Of a stretch of DNA of 64,000 bases, positions 37,101-47,800 are shown in pieces. Within the stretch, counting starts at the first letter, position 1; each line of letters begins with the position of its first letter. The notes beneath the pieces are model-generated. The model was not told the origin of the DNA. It searched no databases and was given only the letters and a program-made list of their open reading frames with translations. Source of the stretch: Aphelocoma coerulescens (Eukaryota; Chordata; Aves; Passeriformes; Corvidae); NCBI RefSeq assembly GCF_041296385.1, contig NC_091018.1, positions 1,991,501-2,055,500 of the forward strand. Direction: 5' to 3'. Both the position numbers and the translations under genes were made by a program.

Positions 37101-40100
37101 CCAGCTTAGAACGTCTGCAGCACCAGCATTTGTCTTGTGGTTCTCATTTGGTTGTTTTTGCTTCAGGAGCTGGGAGACTTTGCCTGGCTTTTGATACCAG
37201 AATTTGCATTGGGAAGGAATTTCTGCTGCTGCTTTCCCAATGTTTCTCTCCCTATTTTTTTTTCCCCCCTTTTCTGTTGGATTTGGCTCTATGTTTCTTC
37301 CTTTAAATGAGCCTCTTGCAGTCAGCTGCCGAGTTAGTCTACTGCTGAGTGTACTGCTCAAGGAAACACAGAGAAATAAGTAACAGGCTTTCAAATTTCT
37401 GAGCAAGTTTAACATTAAATCTTATTATTCAGCTACATAACTTCGTTACCCTTCAGTTATAAATGTTTTATTTTCTGTTTAAGTATTTATTGGCAAAAAC
37501 ATACTTATGTCTATACTCAGAGAAACGTGCCACGATGGCAGTCATGTTGCAGTTGATTTCCAAAATAATTTCAAGCCTGCAGAAGCTGGCGTTTAAAAGA
37601 TGTCCTATTCCAAGTCATACTAAATCCAAGGTTTTAAATGATGCCCAGCTTCCAGACCATGATAATGAGTAAAGATAGCTGAGCCAGGACAGATGTACTG
37701 CTTCCTGGTCCAGAGTAGCTGGGTGCTGGCAACTCTGCCATTTAATGCAGGAGAAATCTTGCCACACAAAGGCAAGGAAATTCCAGTCCTCTAGAAACAT
37801 CTAGTTGGGCTATTGTGACAGGATTTTAATGCACAATGCATCTCACGAGATCTTTGTTTCTGTGGGAAGCTTGGGCTTTATTGCATTGATATTTCCAGAG
37901 AAACTGTTTTCCCTGAAAACTTCCAGGGAGCTCTCAATGTTTTACCACAATTAAATTGCATTTATGATGGGTTATTATTTCCTGCCTAGTCTTTCATCAC
38001 AGATGTTATTCAATTATAGATGGTCACTCTCTGTTTTAATAATTCTTTCTGGATTTATATTTCAACATGAGATTTAGGATGGCTTGAACTAAACCTCATT
38101 TATTAAAGGTAATATTAACAGCACAAGGTATGTTAAAGTATAAAATGCAAAGAGTTCCAGGAAAGAGATGATCATTGGGGATTGTAGTAGTAACTTGATT
38201 TTATAGATTGACTGCCATTGATGACTTCACCACTCCCTAATCAATGTGCCAAAGGAAACAGCTACATGTGTGACTGTAGTTTATCTTTGTTTTCTCTTTC
38301 TGCTATTAAACAATCAATATAATTGTCAATAAAGGAGCTGGCCACTTGTTGGAAAGCTCCCATCTATAGTATAGATAGCAGAGAATGTTCCTGAAAAAAC
38401 CCACTGGTCTCCCAGCAGCACTAAAAGTTGAGTTTCAGAAAGCCATGTAAGCATTTTCCACAGTAGGGCCAAGCTTTGTAGGGACAAGGTCACCCTGATA
38501 CCCTCAGTGGAAGGGGAGTGACCAGCTGCTTGGGGGACAAGAATTACAGGGCTTTTTTCCTGCCTAATTAGCAATATTGCTTTATATTTTGCACGTCCCT
38601 CTGCATGTGTTCTGAAGAAGTCTGCAGGGAGCTCATTATGTTCCCAGCCTTGTAGTTATAGGCCTGCAAAGCTGTACCTTCAGGGGGTTGGAGATGCATT
38701 CACTTGAAGGAATTCCATATCCAGAGTGAAACACTGCTGAAAACCTGCAGAAGCTCTGTTGGATGTCTCCTGTGGGGCATGCTTTATCCTGCCCTGCGTG
38801 TTCCTGTGGAGAAGCTGTCCAGATGAATCTTCTTGACATATTTTCTCTTTGAGATAATGGCTGAGGGCAGAATTTTGGCTCAGATGTCATCTGTTAATGA
38901 GTCTCTAACCAATGAATGGGTTTGGGTAGAAAAAGGAGACAATGAAACCTTGCTTATCTCACCTCCTTGTAGTGATTTTTGAGAGCCCAGTGTGTTCCAG
39001 TTTCTATCAGTTTAGTGTGGGGATTTTTATTTTTTCCCCCTCTTTGGAGGAGTGTGGGTGAAACATGACAGAATCCCATTCCCAGCACACTGCTGTGCTA
39101 ACACACCCCAAGCAAGACAAGGAGTTTTCAAAGGAAGGATGTAGGGCAAGAGCTTATGAAACCCCTTTGAGGACAATAACACGAACATTTGTTGCAAGAA
39201 TGGCTGCCTGAGTCCAAACTCGCTTCTCTTTGAGCTTTCTTCTTCTGAAGGCTGCATCCCTAAATCAGAAAAGATGGCCCCATGTACCTCGTGGAATTAT
39301 TTTGTGCAGCCAAGATAAACAGTTTAAACTGAAGGAAGCATTGTGCCATTATTTCATGGCCTTCATGGAACTATGCCAGAAGCTGCTTCTCAAAAGTTCT
39401 GTTAATCTTTGCTCAGTGGGGATGTCACTGTGTGGAGTCCCAATTGCTCAAGTTGATCAGCACTTTAAAGAGAATTATCAGTCAGAGGCTTATAAAAAGA
39501 TGCAATACTTTCCCCTGTGGATGAACTGCGCCTTTCTCACTCTCACTACCACAGATTTTGGATTTGTATAACCATTTGTGGGCACACACTGCACCCCATA
39601 ATCCTGTGGAAAAAGTCTAATTTAAGTGATCACAGACATAAAATGGTGTTATCAACACACCTTTCACTGAATTACAACTGCCCAGACCCCAGGATAATCC
39701 AGAACTAACAGGACAGTTTCATTTAGTGGAACCTAGTTTGCAAAAGAACAGTTTTTAACAGTTGTAGTTGAAATACTGGCATTCATATATTTCTTGGGAC
39801 ATCAGCAGCCCTGATAGCTGTCTAGTAGGAATCCAGATGGTTGATAAGGAAAATTCGAGTAGCAGGTGACAATTAGCACCGTGCTCTCCCTTAGACCACC
39901 TGCATACCCCAGGACTGAAGCATTCACTAATCAGGTAACACCCAGTGTTGCTCTTGGAAGATGCTTATTGTGCTTTAGGGGAGAAAAATGAAAATTTATT
40001 CACGTAGGGAAAAATAATTGCCACAAATCCATTTTGTTTGCTCACAAATCATTTGATTTGGGGCTGATCAGCCTTGGTACTTTTGTTTTTATTAATATGA

Positions 40101-40207
40101 AAGGCTTCTGTGGGGTGTAGAATAGTTTGGGAAGCTGGTGAGAAATATGCTGTCACACGATCCCTGAATGATTATGCAGATAAAATTTACCCACTTCCCT
40201 CCTCCAG
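31142..40207. other. Long stretch without a recognisable gene
   Basis: No known protein is encoded. Open frames reach 157 codons on the minus strand (31325-31798) but cross a GTTT-rich tract and have no homolog that I recognise. The segment at 35420-35720 is repeat-free and contains a canonical octamer ATTTGCAT at 35501-35508, giving it the look of a conserved non-coding element. T-rich tracts occur near 31640-31675 and 37256-37270. Confidence 0.5.
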
Positions 40208-40259
40208 TTTATCCTATTTGGAAAGATACATGAGAAATAAATGGCTGGTTTTAGTGAAA
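40208..40259 (+). other. Candidate exon upstream of a complete intron signature
   Basis: A pyrimidine-rich acceptor (cccacttccctcctccag, AG at 40206-40207) opens a 52-bp exon ending at a GAAA|GTAAGT donor. Only one frame is open through it. An ATG at 40230-40232 in that frame has weak context. Ten codons from that ATG run exactly to the donor and continue in phase into the next candidate exon. The true 5' extent is uncertain, because the frame also stays open leftward to about 40110 without another ATG. Confidence 0.3.
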
Positions 40260-40441
40260 GTAAGTGCTACTTCATCTGGAATAAGCATCCTGTCATTTCA
40301 AGATTTACAGCAGTAGCCGTTCTCCGCCGCTGGTCGCTTCTGCTCTGCCTTTTTCACTCTGCTTCTTCTCTGCTTTATTTGCATTTTTGAGCCTTTCTCA
40401 TTTGCCTACTAACTTGTTTTTTGTGGTTTTTTTTTTCCTAG
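40260..40441 (+). other. Predicted 182-bp intron with TACTAAC branch site
   Basis: The donor is GTAAGT at 40260-40265. A perfect TACTAAC branch motif is at 40407-40413, placing its branch A 29 bases before the terminal AG (40440-40441). Between them lies a nearly uninterrupted T-rich pyrimidine tract. All four elements are close to their optimum and correctly spaced, which is much rarer by chance than a lone donor or acceptor. The intron also contains an octamer ATTTGCAT at 40377-40384. Splicing is inferred from sequence only. Confidence 0.4.
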
Positions 40442-40855
40442 ATAATCTGGAAGGTGAAGAATGACCAGGCAGAACTCAAATGCCATTTTGTTATGCTTAA
40501 TAGCTGATTAAAAACGAGCTGGCCCCTCTCTGGTGTTCACGCGCAAATGCTCTCTCTCGGGTTTTTGAAATTGAGTCATAATTGCTGATGCCAAAAGCTG
40601 TCAGTACAACAGGATAGAAAGCAGTCAGCTCTTCTTAGTGTTATATAAAGTTGTCATTTTGGAAGAATGAGCAATGATAAAGAACTGTTGCAGTGCTTCT
40701 GCCCATTTTCACAGTAAACCATGCTGTTCATGTTGCTTGTGTTGGTCTCTTTTCTAATATATTAATTTTCTCCTCTAAGGAAAGAATTCAAAACAAAGCA
40801 ATAGGAATTTAAGCACAATTTGTAGGGCAAATAAAGCTGCATTTTTAGAAATATT
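40442..40855 (+). ncRNA. Candidate terminal exon of a spliced transcript, with AATAAA
   Basis: It follows the strong intron signature. In the phase inherited from the previous candidate exon it carries 21 further codons and stops at TGA 40505-40507. From the ATG at 40230 this would be a 31-residue peptide with a hydrophobic centre (WLVLVKIIW). No homolog is recognised, so a non-coding RNA is at least as likely. An AATAAA polyadenylation signal lies at 40830-40835, and the end is set about 20 bases beyond it. The segment 40500-40700 is free of repeats and may be conserved. Confidence 0.28.
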
Positions 40856-43587
40856 TATGTCAAACATGCTCATTCCTGCATGCAGTATAATAATGTGTAA
40901 AAATATTTAAGATTTTAACGTAAAACATGAAATTGAATGTACATTTTTTACTATGGCAGGCACATCAGCAGCATCTAGCTGTACATTTAAAGGAAAAAAA
41001 CTCTGTAAAACGTTCTTAGCTCTGTATGTAATACATATATTTACAAAACAAAATGCTGGCTTCCCTAATCATGTGTGATTTAGTGGGTTAATATAAGGTG
41101 TATTAATATTTATAGTGTTTGAAATCTTAACAGAGAATCCTCTCACTGGCTTCTGCAGTATCGATGTTTTCAAGTGGACAACAGCATGCCTACTCTGAGA
41201 ACTCATTTCTTTGCTTTCTCATTAACATTCAAATTACTTGTGGGATGATTATTAATGAAAGTAGAATGGACATTGCACAACCTAACTCTGCAGCCACTAC
41301 TGCTTTTCAGTAAGCAGTAATTTACTTTTGGCTCTCTGTAACCTACAAGATGATGCTTCTGAAATTCTGCATTTCATAGCTGTAGCTGAGAATCAGCCTT
41401 CAGAGTCCAGCACCTGTGGCAACATGTGCTCACGCATTAATTTGCTGAGTCAATGTTCCAGTTTTCTGATTCACCTCTTTTACTGAGGGGATAACAGCTT
41501 TTCTGAAGCTGCTCTGCACCAGAACTGGCTGCTTTCTCAACCAGTGACTCACTGTTGTGTGTATTATGCTTTAAAAATTTCACAGTGGACAACTTGTGCC
41601 CATTAAATAGACATAACTTCCTAGGGCTGCTCATATGCCTCCTCGTGCTGTTACTTTTCTGTTGTTATCTGACTGCAGCTATCAACTCTATAGACATTAA
41701 GGTAAAAAAATATGTTCAGCTGACACACCAGCAGAAATTCACCTGACTGCAGGCTCTGTAAATCTGCCTTATAAATGACTCTTGCCTTTATAAAATACTG
41801 AGCAAAACTGAAAATGAGCAAATTCTTCTGCAAGGCAAGAAATGTTAAAGCAGAGGGGAGGAAGGCTCAGAGAGAAAACATTGATGTACTTGTTTGTGGG
41901 AGCTGAGACTTTGTAAATGAAATAGGAACACAGAGGCAAGTGTGTTCTTAGAGATGGCAAATTCTCCACATGGAAATTATTCTTTATATTCACACCTTGG
42001 CACACCAGTTTGACCAAGCAAACTGTGTCCCAAGGGCCTGACTTTCAGCTGTGGGCTGTTCTTCCTCTGTGTGTCAAGTAGCACAAATAATACTTAAGTG
42101 GTGCTTTTTTGTGGATTTATGTTTGGTTTTTTCCCCAGATAAGCAAAATGATGGAGACTGGGCACCACAAATTTCTTTCAGCTCTGTAAGTATCCAGGTT
42201 ATGTTTGATAATTTGAAATTTAGATTTTGTGTCTGGGCAAATCACAAGTTTGGAAGCAGAAGAGAGTGGTTTCTGTGTACAATTAACCCCATTCCAAATA
42301 CCACTAGTTACAATTAGATCAGACATAAGAAGTCAATTATCCTTGGCATGGGAACTTTGGCATACTCAGTAGTTTTGGAGATAGATTAATGAAAATCTGG
42401 AAAATTTAATAGCCTTGCTCTGTTGTACCTGGGAGGAGATGGATGTTGGGATAACAATAATATCTTATCTCACTTTTACTTATGAATGCAGTTTGGCTCG
42501 ATGCCCTGTGATTTCCTGATGAGAGGACCTTGTTGTGCTCAGTGCTTTGAATTCCACAGAGCCATTCCTCAAGACTTTTCTAAGGCAAAGGTTTTCCTTT
42601 GTTTGTCCTGGGCCTCTGCTGTTTCCTTTAGCAGCCTGGAGCTCATTTAATCCAGGAAAATTCATTACAGCCCTAAACCTACCCGTGTAAACTCCTGTTC
42701 CCATGCAGGCTCCTTTGCTCCTTCCCCCCAGCAGCCTGAGGGAGAGATTCTGGAACATAAATCCAAGGATAAACTGTGTGCTCCACCCTTGGGTGCTCCA
42801 GCCCCAGCCATCAGCTCCGTGTTTCCCAGAGCACAGTGCTGATCTGCCTGCCTTTGGCATGGAAATCTTCCTGTCTGGACAAATTTCAGAATACTCTGAT
42901 TGCCACCATGGCCTTGAGCTTATTTCAAAAAGGAAAAGGAAGAAGCATCACATGCTGTTCAAGGGGGACAGGGGTAAAGGTCTTCTAAGCAAAGGCTCAA
43001 CAGTTTTCTAGTCTATCAGTAGAACAAATACCACAGCAGGGTATTTTTCGGTTGTTTCATCTGTCATATTTCAGATTTAACTTGATTTATTTGTATTTGA
43101 CTTCATTTTTTATTTTTAGCTTGATTTAAAGATTTTGGAGGAAAAATATCTTCTAAGACATATCTATTATTTCGGTTGTTTTTCCAAGTTGAATTCTATT
43201 TTTGATTAATCTTCTGAGCAACAATATTCTGTTTTTCATTGTGTACACACTGCATACATGATTAAAACCCCTGGATCTGAGATGTTAATATTCAAAGCCA
43301 GAATTGTATTACTGTGTTTATGACATAAAGATATTTTCAATATGTTCATACCAGTATCTGATTTTTAAATTACCCCTATTTTTGCAAGGTAAATAAATAT
43401 ATAAAATAAAGAATTTTTTTGTACTTCTATATTTAGCAATAATGATTATGTGCTTATTTATATTCATAGATACTATATAAAGTTATTACTATTGCTTTAT
43501 GAAAAAGCAAGTGTGTTTTTTATTTTGTAAGAGGATACCGAGTAAACTTTTTTAATGCCCCCTTCTTAAGGGGTAAGGATAACTAAG
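40856..43587. other. AT-rich stretch without a recognised gene
   Basis: It contains one candidate short exon (42139-42185, listed separately) and otherwise no recognisable coding sequence. At 43385-43520 there is a very AT-rich segment with overlapping AATAAA strings (such as aaaataaag at about 43404-43412) followed by a GT/T-rich run, which resembles a transcript end. No upstream gene supports that. Confidence 0.45.
42139..42185 (+). other. Candidate 47-bp exon between strong splice sites
   Basis: The acceptor tract (gtttggttttttccccag, AG at 42137-42138) and the donor ctct|gtaagtat are both near consensus. Two of three frames stay open. One reads KQNDGDWAPQISFSS, acidic and plausible for protein but unrecognised. 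No flanking exon is convincingly linked. Lone pairs like this are expected several times by chance in 64 kb. Confidence 0.18.
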
Positions 43588-44061
43588 ATGGGAGGAAGTT
43601 TTCAAAACAGGGACTCTGGTGCTGTGACTTGTGCAATTTCAACCTCTAAAGGTCAAACAGTGTTGTTTTTGCAGAATTATAGCCACATGCTTGGTTCCCA
43701 TCTCACCCATGAACATTCCAGGGCTGAAATCTTCAGTTTTGCAGAAAAAGTAAGCAAACTTTTTGCCCTTCGTCCTGTGAGAATATTTGATGATGCATCT
43801 CCTAAAATAGATGTGCTTGAGGGTAAACTGAAGTCACTTGTCCATCTTCCTGCTCTTGATATGAATGAAATTTTCTTAATAGCTTATTTACCTGCAAATA
43901 AATATTTGGTGATGCTGGGCTTTGGTAGAGCTCTCCCTGTATTCAAAGGAGAGCACCAGGAAAGACCCAAAAAGAAGGGAAAACTTTTTCTTTCCATAGA
44001 GAAACCAATCTCTGAAGCTGCATGTTATTTGTGGGCCCATGGAAATCAAGGTGAGATTTGA
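43588..44061 (+). CDS. Unrecognised 157-codon open frame
   Basis: It begins at an ATG with A at -3 and G at +4, a strong vertebrate initiation context, and runs 157 codons to TGA. There is no signal peptide or clear membrane segment. The C-terminal third contains a basic stretch (QERPKKKGK near residue 125). An internal acceptor-like site (gttgtttttgcag at 43662-43674) and a donor-like AAG|GTGAGA at 44050/44051 would make 43675-44050 a 376-bp open internal exon in the same frame. I recognise no family. A frame this long is expected about once by chance in a window of this size and composition, so coding status is doubtful. It could also be a decayed retrocopy, though no poly-A tail is seen. 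Confidence 0.2.
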   Translation: MGGSFQNRDSGAVTCAISTSKGQTVLFLQNYSHMLGSHLTHEHSRAEIFSFAEKVSKLFALRPVRIFDDASPKIDVLEGKLKSLVHLPALDMNEIFLIAYLPANKYLVMLGFGRALPVFKGEHQERPKKKGKLFLSIEKPISEAACYLWAHGNQGEI

Positions 44062-44318
44062 CTTCCACAAAACAAAAACATTTCAGAAACAGAATTAAAC
44101 AAGGAAAGTCATTAGGTCAGTAGATGCCACAGACAATTGTCTCTTTAAACTGAGTATTGCTGTCTCTCAGTTTGAGGGTGCTTCCTGGTTTCTCTGTGGC
44201 TGCCAATAGAAGAGATAATGCAATAGTTGAAGCTCATTTGAGCTTTGAAGGCTTAGATGGATCCAGCTCTCAGCTCTCCAAATGTCCTGTGACTCAATGG
44301 CATTTCTTGGGGTTTGAC

Positions 44319-44340
44319 TGCTCTGCTCTGCTCTGCTCTC
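44319..44340. repeat. (CTCTG)4 pentanucleotide microsatellite
   Basis: Four tandem CTCTG units followed by ctctctctgc. It is short and simple, with no associated feature. Confidence 0.9.
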
Positions 44341-44842
44341 TCTGCACACCTGGCAGCAGCAGAGCAATATTCACAAGGAACGGAAACTTGAACTCTATTT
44401 CTTTAAATTTTTCACTTGACTTTTAGTATGCTTTCCCCTCGCTCATTTAATTCTTTTCTCTGTAAGAAGTTGGACAAAATTCTAAGTTAACACTTCTTAT
44501 TTTTTTGTAACTGCTTCTTTTTGGCTTGCATGAAAATAATTTTCTTAATAATGCCACAACGCAGAGCACTTGTACAAACTAGCCTGAGAGAGATGTGTTG
44601 AAATCATTGTGAGACTCTTGCATTATTTACATCATGACATTCTGTCAGTGTACTAATGCTCAAAAGTGTTTATATTTCTGGATTTAACAAATATGTAAAT
44701 CAGGTGCGCATTTCCCTAGGAATGCAAATGGCTCTAATGAGGAAAGACAAACTTCAGAACAAACAAACAAAAGCAGAGAAAATGTTAAATAGCTCATGTG
44801 AAAGTGGGGCTAGAAAGGGAGTGGACTGGAGATACCGGGCTG

Positions 44843-44873
44843 TAATCCTTGCAATCCTGGGATTGTTTAATCA
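44843..44873. promoter_or_regulatory. Cluster of TAATCC-type (OTX/PITX-like) sites
   Basis: Within 31 bases there are TAATCC (44843-44848), CAATCC (44852-44857), its inverted partner GGATTG (44860-44865) and TAATCA (44868-44873). TAATCC is the core of K50 homeodomain factors such as OTX, CRX and PITX. CAATCC and GGATTG form an inverted pair separated by two bases. No promoter is near, so an enhancer would be the expected role if real. Confidence 0.3.
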
Positions 44874-47800
44874 GCTCATCTTGAAACTCTAACAGATCAA
44901 TTGTTCCTTAGCCGGGAGAGAGCTGGGGAAGGATGGCAGTCAGACTGAGTTTTCCCATAAGAAGGCATGAAAATCTCTGGTTTTGCTCTTTGTGGCAATC
45001 TAGAGAGCTGAGAGGATTGAGTTCCACAGGCTGAATTCGTTAACTCGGGCACAATACCACTCCAAAGGGCCCCAGCTCTCTGAAACACTTGTTTGTGTTG
45101 CAATAATTAAAATAGCTGTTTGATTTCAGTGTAGAGGCACAGAATGGGAATAGAGCCGTGGTGAATTGGGTTTGAGTATTATAGAAGGATTTGAATGTCC
45201 TTTAGAGAAGCATTCAGCTCAGATTTCATGTCAAAACTTTGCCCTGATTTATTAAGGATGACTGATATCTTTGAATCACAATGCTCTGGATTGAGCATAT
45301 GCATGGTGGAATGGTTTTCATTGTGCTATGTTTGTGCTGTGCTTTTTATTATGCACTGCTCACTGAAAACTTTATCTTGCATTACAAGCTGAATTCCTTT
45401 CTGAAGAGCAATTAAACAAAATTTGCTTACTAAAATAAGACATTATTTATTTCAAGCTGGCTTCTATTTTGAATTTTGATGGCTTCCTGCTAAATATGCA
45501 AGCTTTCTTTTCTGTGAAATTAGCTCAGTATCTAAAAATCTGAGTTACGTGGTGTTTTGTTTTTCATCATGTATCTTCAGCCCCCAAAGTTCTGGTAAGC
45601 ATTATATTTCCCAATTATCAGCCATCTTTAAGAAGATCATTATGGTAAAATTAGTCTGAGTTCTCAAAGACCTATGAATTATGGATAGTGCATGAGTAAT
45701 AAATGGGGTAAAATGTTTTAATTAACATTCTTCAGTAATCCTTTAGCTGCATATTGTATGTAGCTATTGCTTTCTCTCTCTAATTCCAGACTTTTAACTA
45801 AAAAATGTGCTTTGTGTCTGTTACAGTCAGTTGGATTCTGTGCTGTGACAGCCCCACATTCATGATGCTTCTGTCTGATTTGTCTCTGTCATTCCAGATC
45901 TGGTCCTGCTTTAGCACACCCTCATTTGTTTGTACTGGCAGAGCTGATGGGGAGGGATCATTAGTAGCAGAGCAAAACCATCTTGAAAAATGCTGTCTTG
46001 AACTTCCCATGTGCTGCTTAATCTGTCATGCAGATATGGCTATTAGAGGCTGGAGAACAAGTTCTCTGGGCAAAATTATTTCCTGATCAAATCTGTCCCA
46101 CAGTTATGCCAAATCTGCACATCTCAGTGTCTATGGAATGTCCACTCATGACTTAGAGGGGTGACAATTCCTTGAAAGGAGGACATGAGGAAGGCTGTGT
46201 TGGCAACATTGGCCTCTCTTAACTTCCCTTCCACCATAAAGGTGGAGCAAAGGTCTGCACCAATATCAGCCAACACAAAATTTATTTCTCATTTCTTTCT
46301 CAGCATTACACTTCCAGCAGCTTTCTACTTTCCCTATGCTAGGAGGTAACATCATGTAGGAGGTGCTGGTTTTGTGCTGCATGAACTCTGAAACCTCATC
46401 TCTGGAAGAGCGAGGAGGCCGTAATTACTGTGAACTGCTGGGCAGAGAAAACCTGCTATTCACTAAACTCTCAGTAGAAGCTGGACTAGGATCTTATTAA
46501 ATTGATACCTCTAATAGCTCTAATTAATGCCTTGGCTGGGTCTCCAATAGAGCAGGAGTTCAGTGACTTTCTTACAAATTATTCTTCACTATATAGGCAT
46601 TAAACTGACTTTTAAGTAGTGTACAGTTGCTGTCAGCTAAAATGCTGCTCAGAAATCTGAACAGGCAGGTGCCCTTAAGTCTTGTTGATTAGGATTAATG
46701 TTTTAAGTACTACCAGAAACGACATTTGCAGTGCATAAAAGCAATCTTCAAGTGTAGCTGCAACACAGAATATTATTTAAAGGCTCAAACCCTCCAGTGG
46801 AGTATTTATGTTTTACCCTAATTTTGTAGAAAACTGTGAGGAAAAAAAGATGTGTGACAAAATAGCAGATAAATGCACTAATAGTTTATGGTAGTAAACT
46901 TGTCTAGGGAGGAGAGTTTATCCAAACTTCCCTTGGGATTTGCAACTTTACAAAAAAGAATTTTCATGTCAGAAATTTTTTAAATTGATGTATTAGGAAC
47001 ATCCTTCACCTTTTATGTTCTCTTCTTGTATTTAAATTCCTCATTGTGGATATAAAATACATCAAAGCAACCAAAATGGAAGATTTGGAATGAAGAATTC
47101 AGGAAAGAAAAAAAAAAGTCAACTTTAGTAAATATCCTGCCATTCCATAATCTTTGAAAAAAGCTTTGACACGATGTTTGTTAATTTTTATTTAAAATAC
47201 TAATTTCTTTTTACCAAGATTTTTTTATCAGTTGATTCGTGTCCTTTGTGCCAGAAGTCAAAGTGAATTGTCAGAATAAGACACGGATTCTAAAACTACA
47301 GGAGTGAAGAAGAGATGAACATCTTTGTTCCTGTTTGATTATTTCAGCATATTTTTCTGTATAAAAATATCTATTTTATTTTAAATGATTTGATCCTCTT
47401 ATTTTTTTAACTTTTTCCTTTTTTTTTTAGGCTTCATTGGCAAAAATAGTTCTGTAGTTCTCTGTTCTTCTCAAGGACAGTGGAAATGAGTTTTTTTTTA
47501 ATTTCTGAGTTTATGTTGTTCTCTTTTTAGGACTAATCCTTACAACATGAGTCTGACTGGCTTTTCAGGTTTAAAAGTTTTCTGAGAGAGCGGAGAGAAG
47601 AAAGGTTATGTGAGAACAAGGATTGCATGTTAGTTTGATTTCCTTATGAAATAATGATGATTTATTTTCCTAGATACTGCCTGCCAGAAAGATTTGAAGA
47701 GGTACTGAGCAGCAGTAAATAGAAACTCTTTGTGGATTTCAGTTTTGCATGTTTAAAAAGCCTTCACGTGAAGGTGCAGCCTGGAAAGTGAATGGACAAT

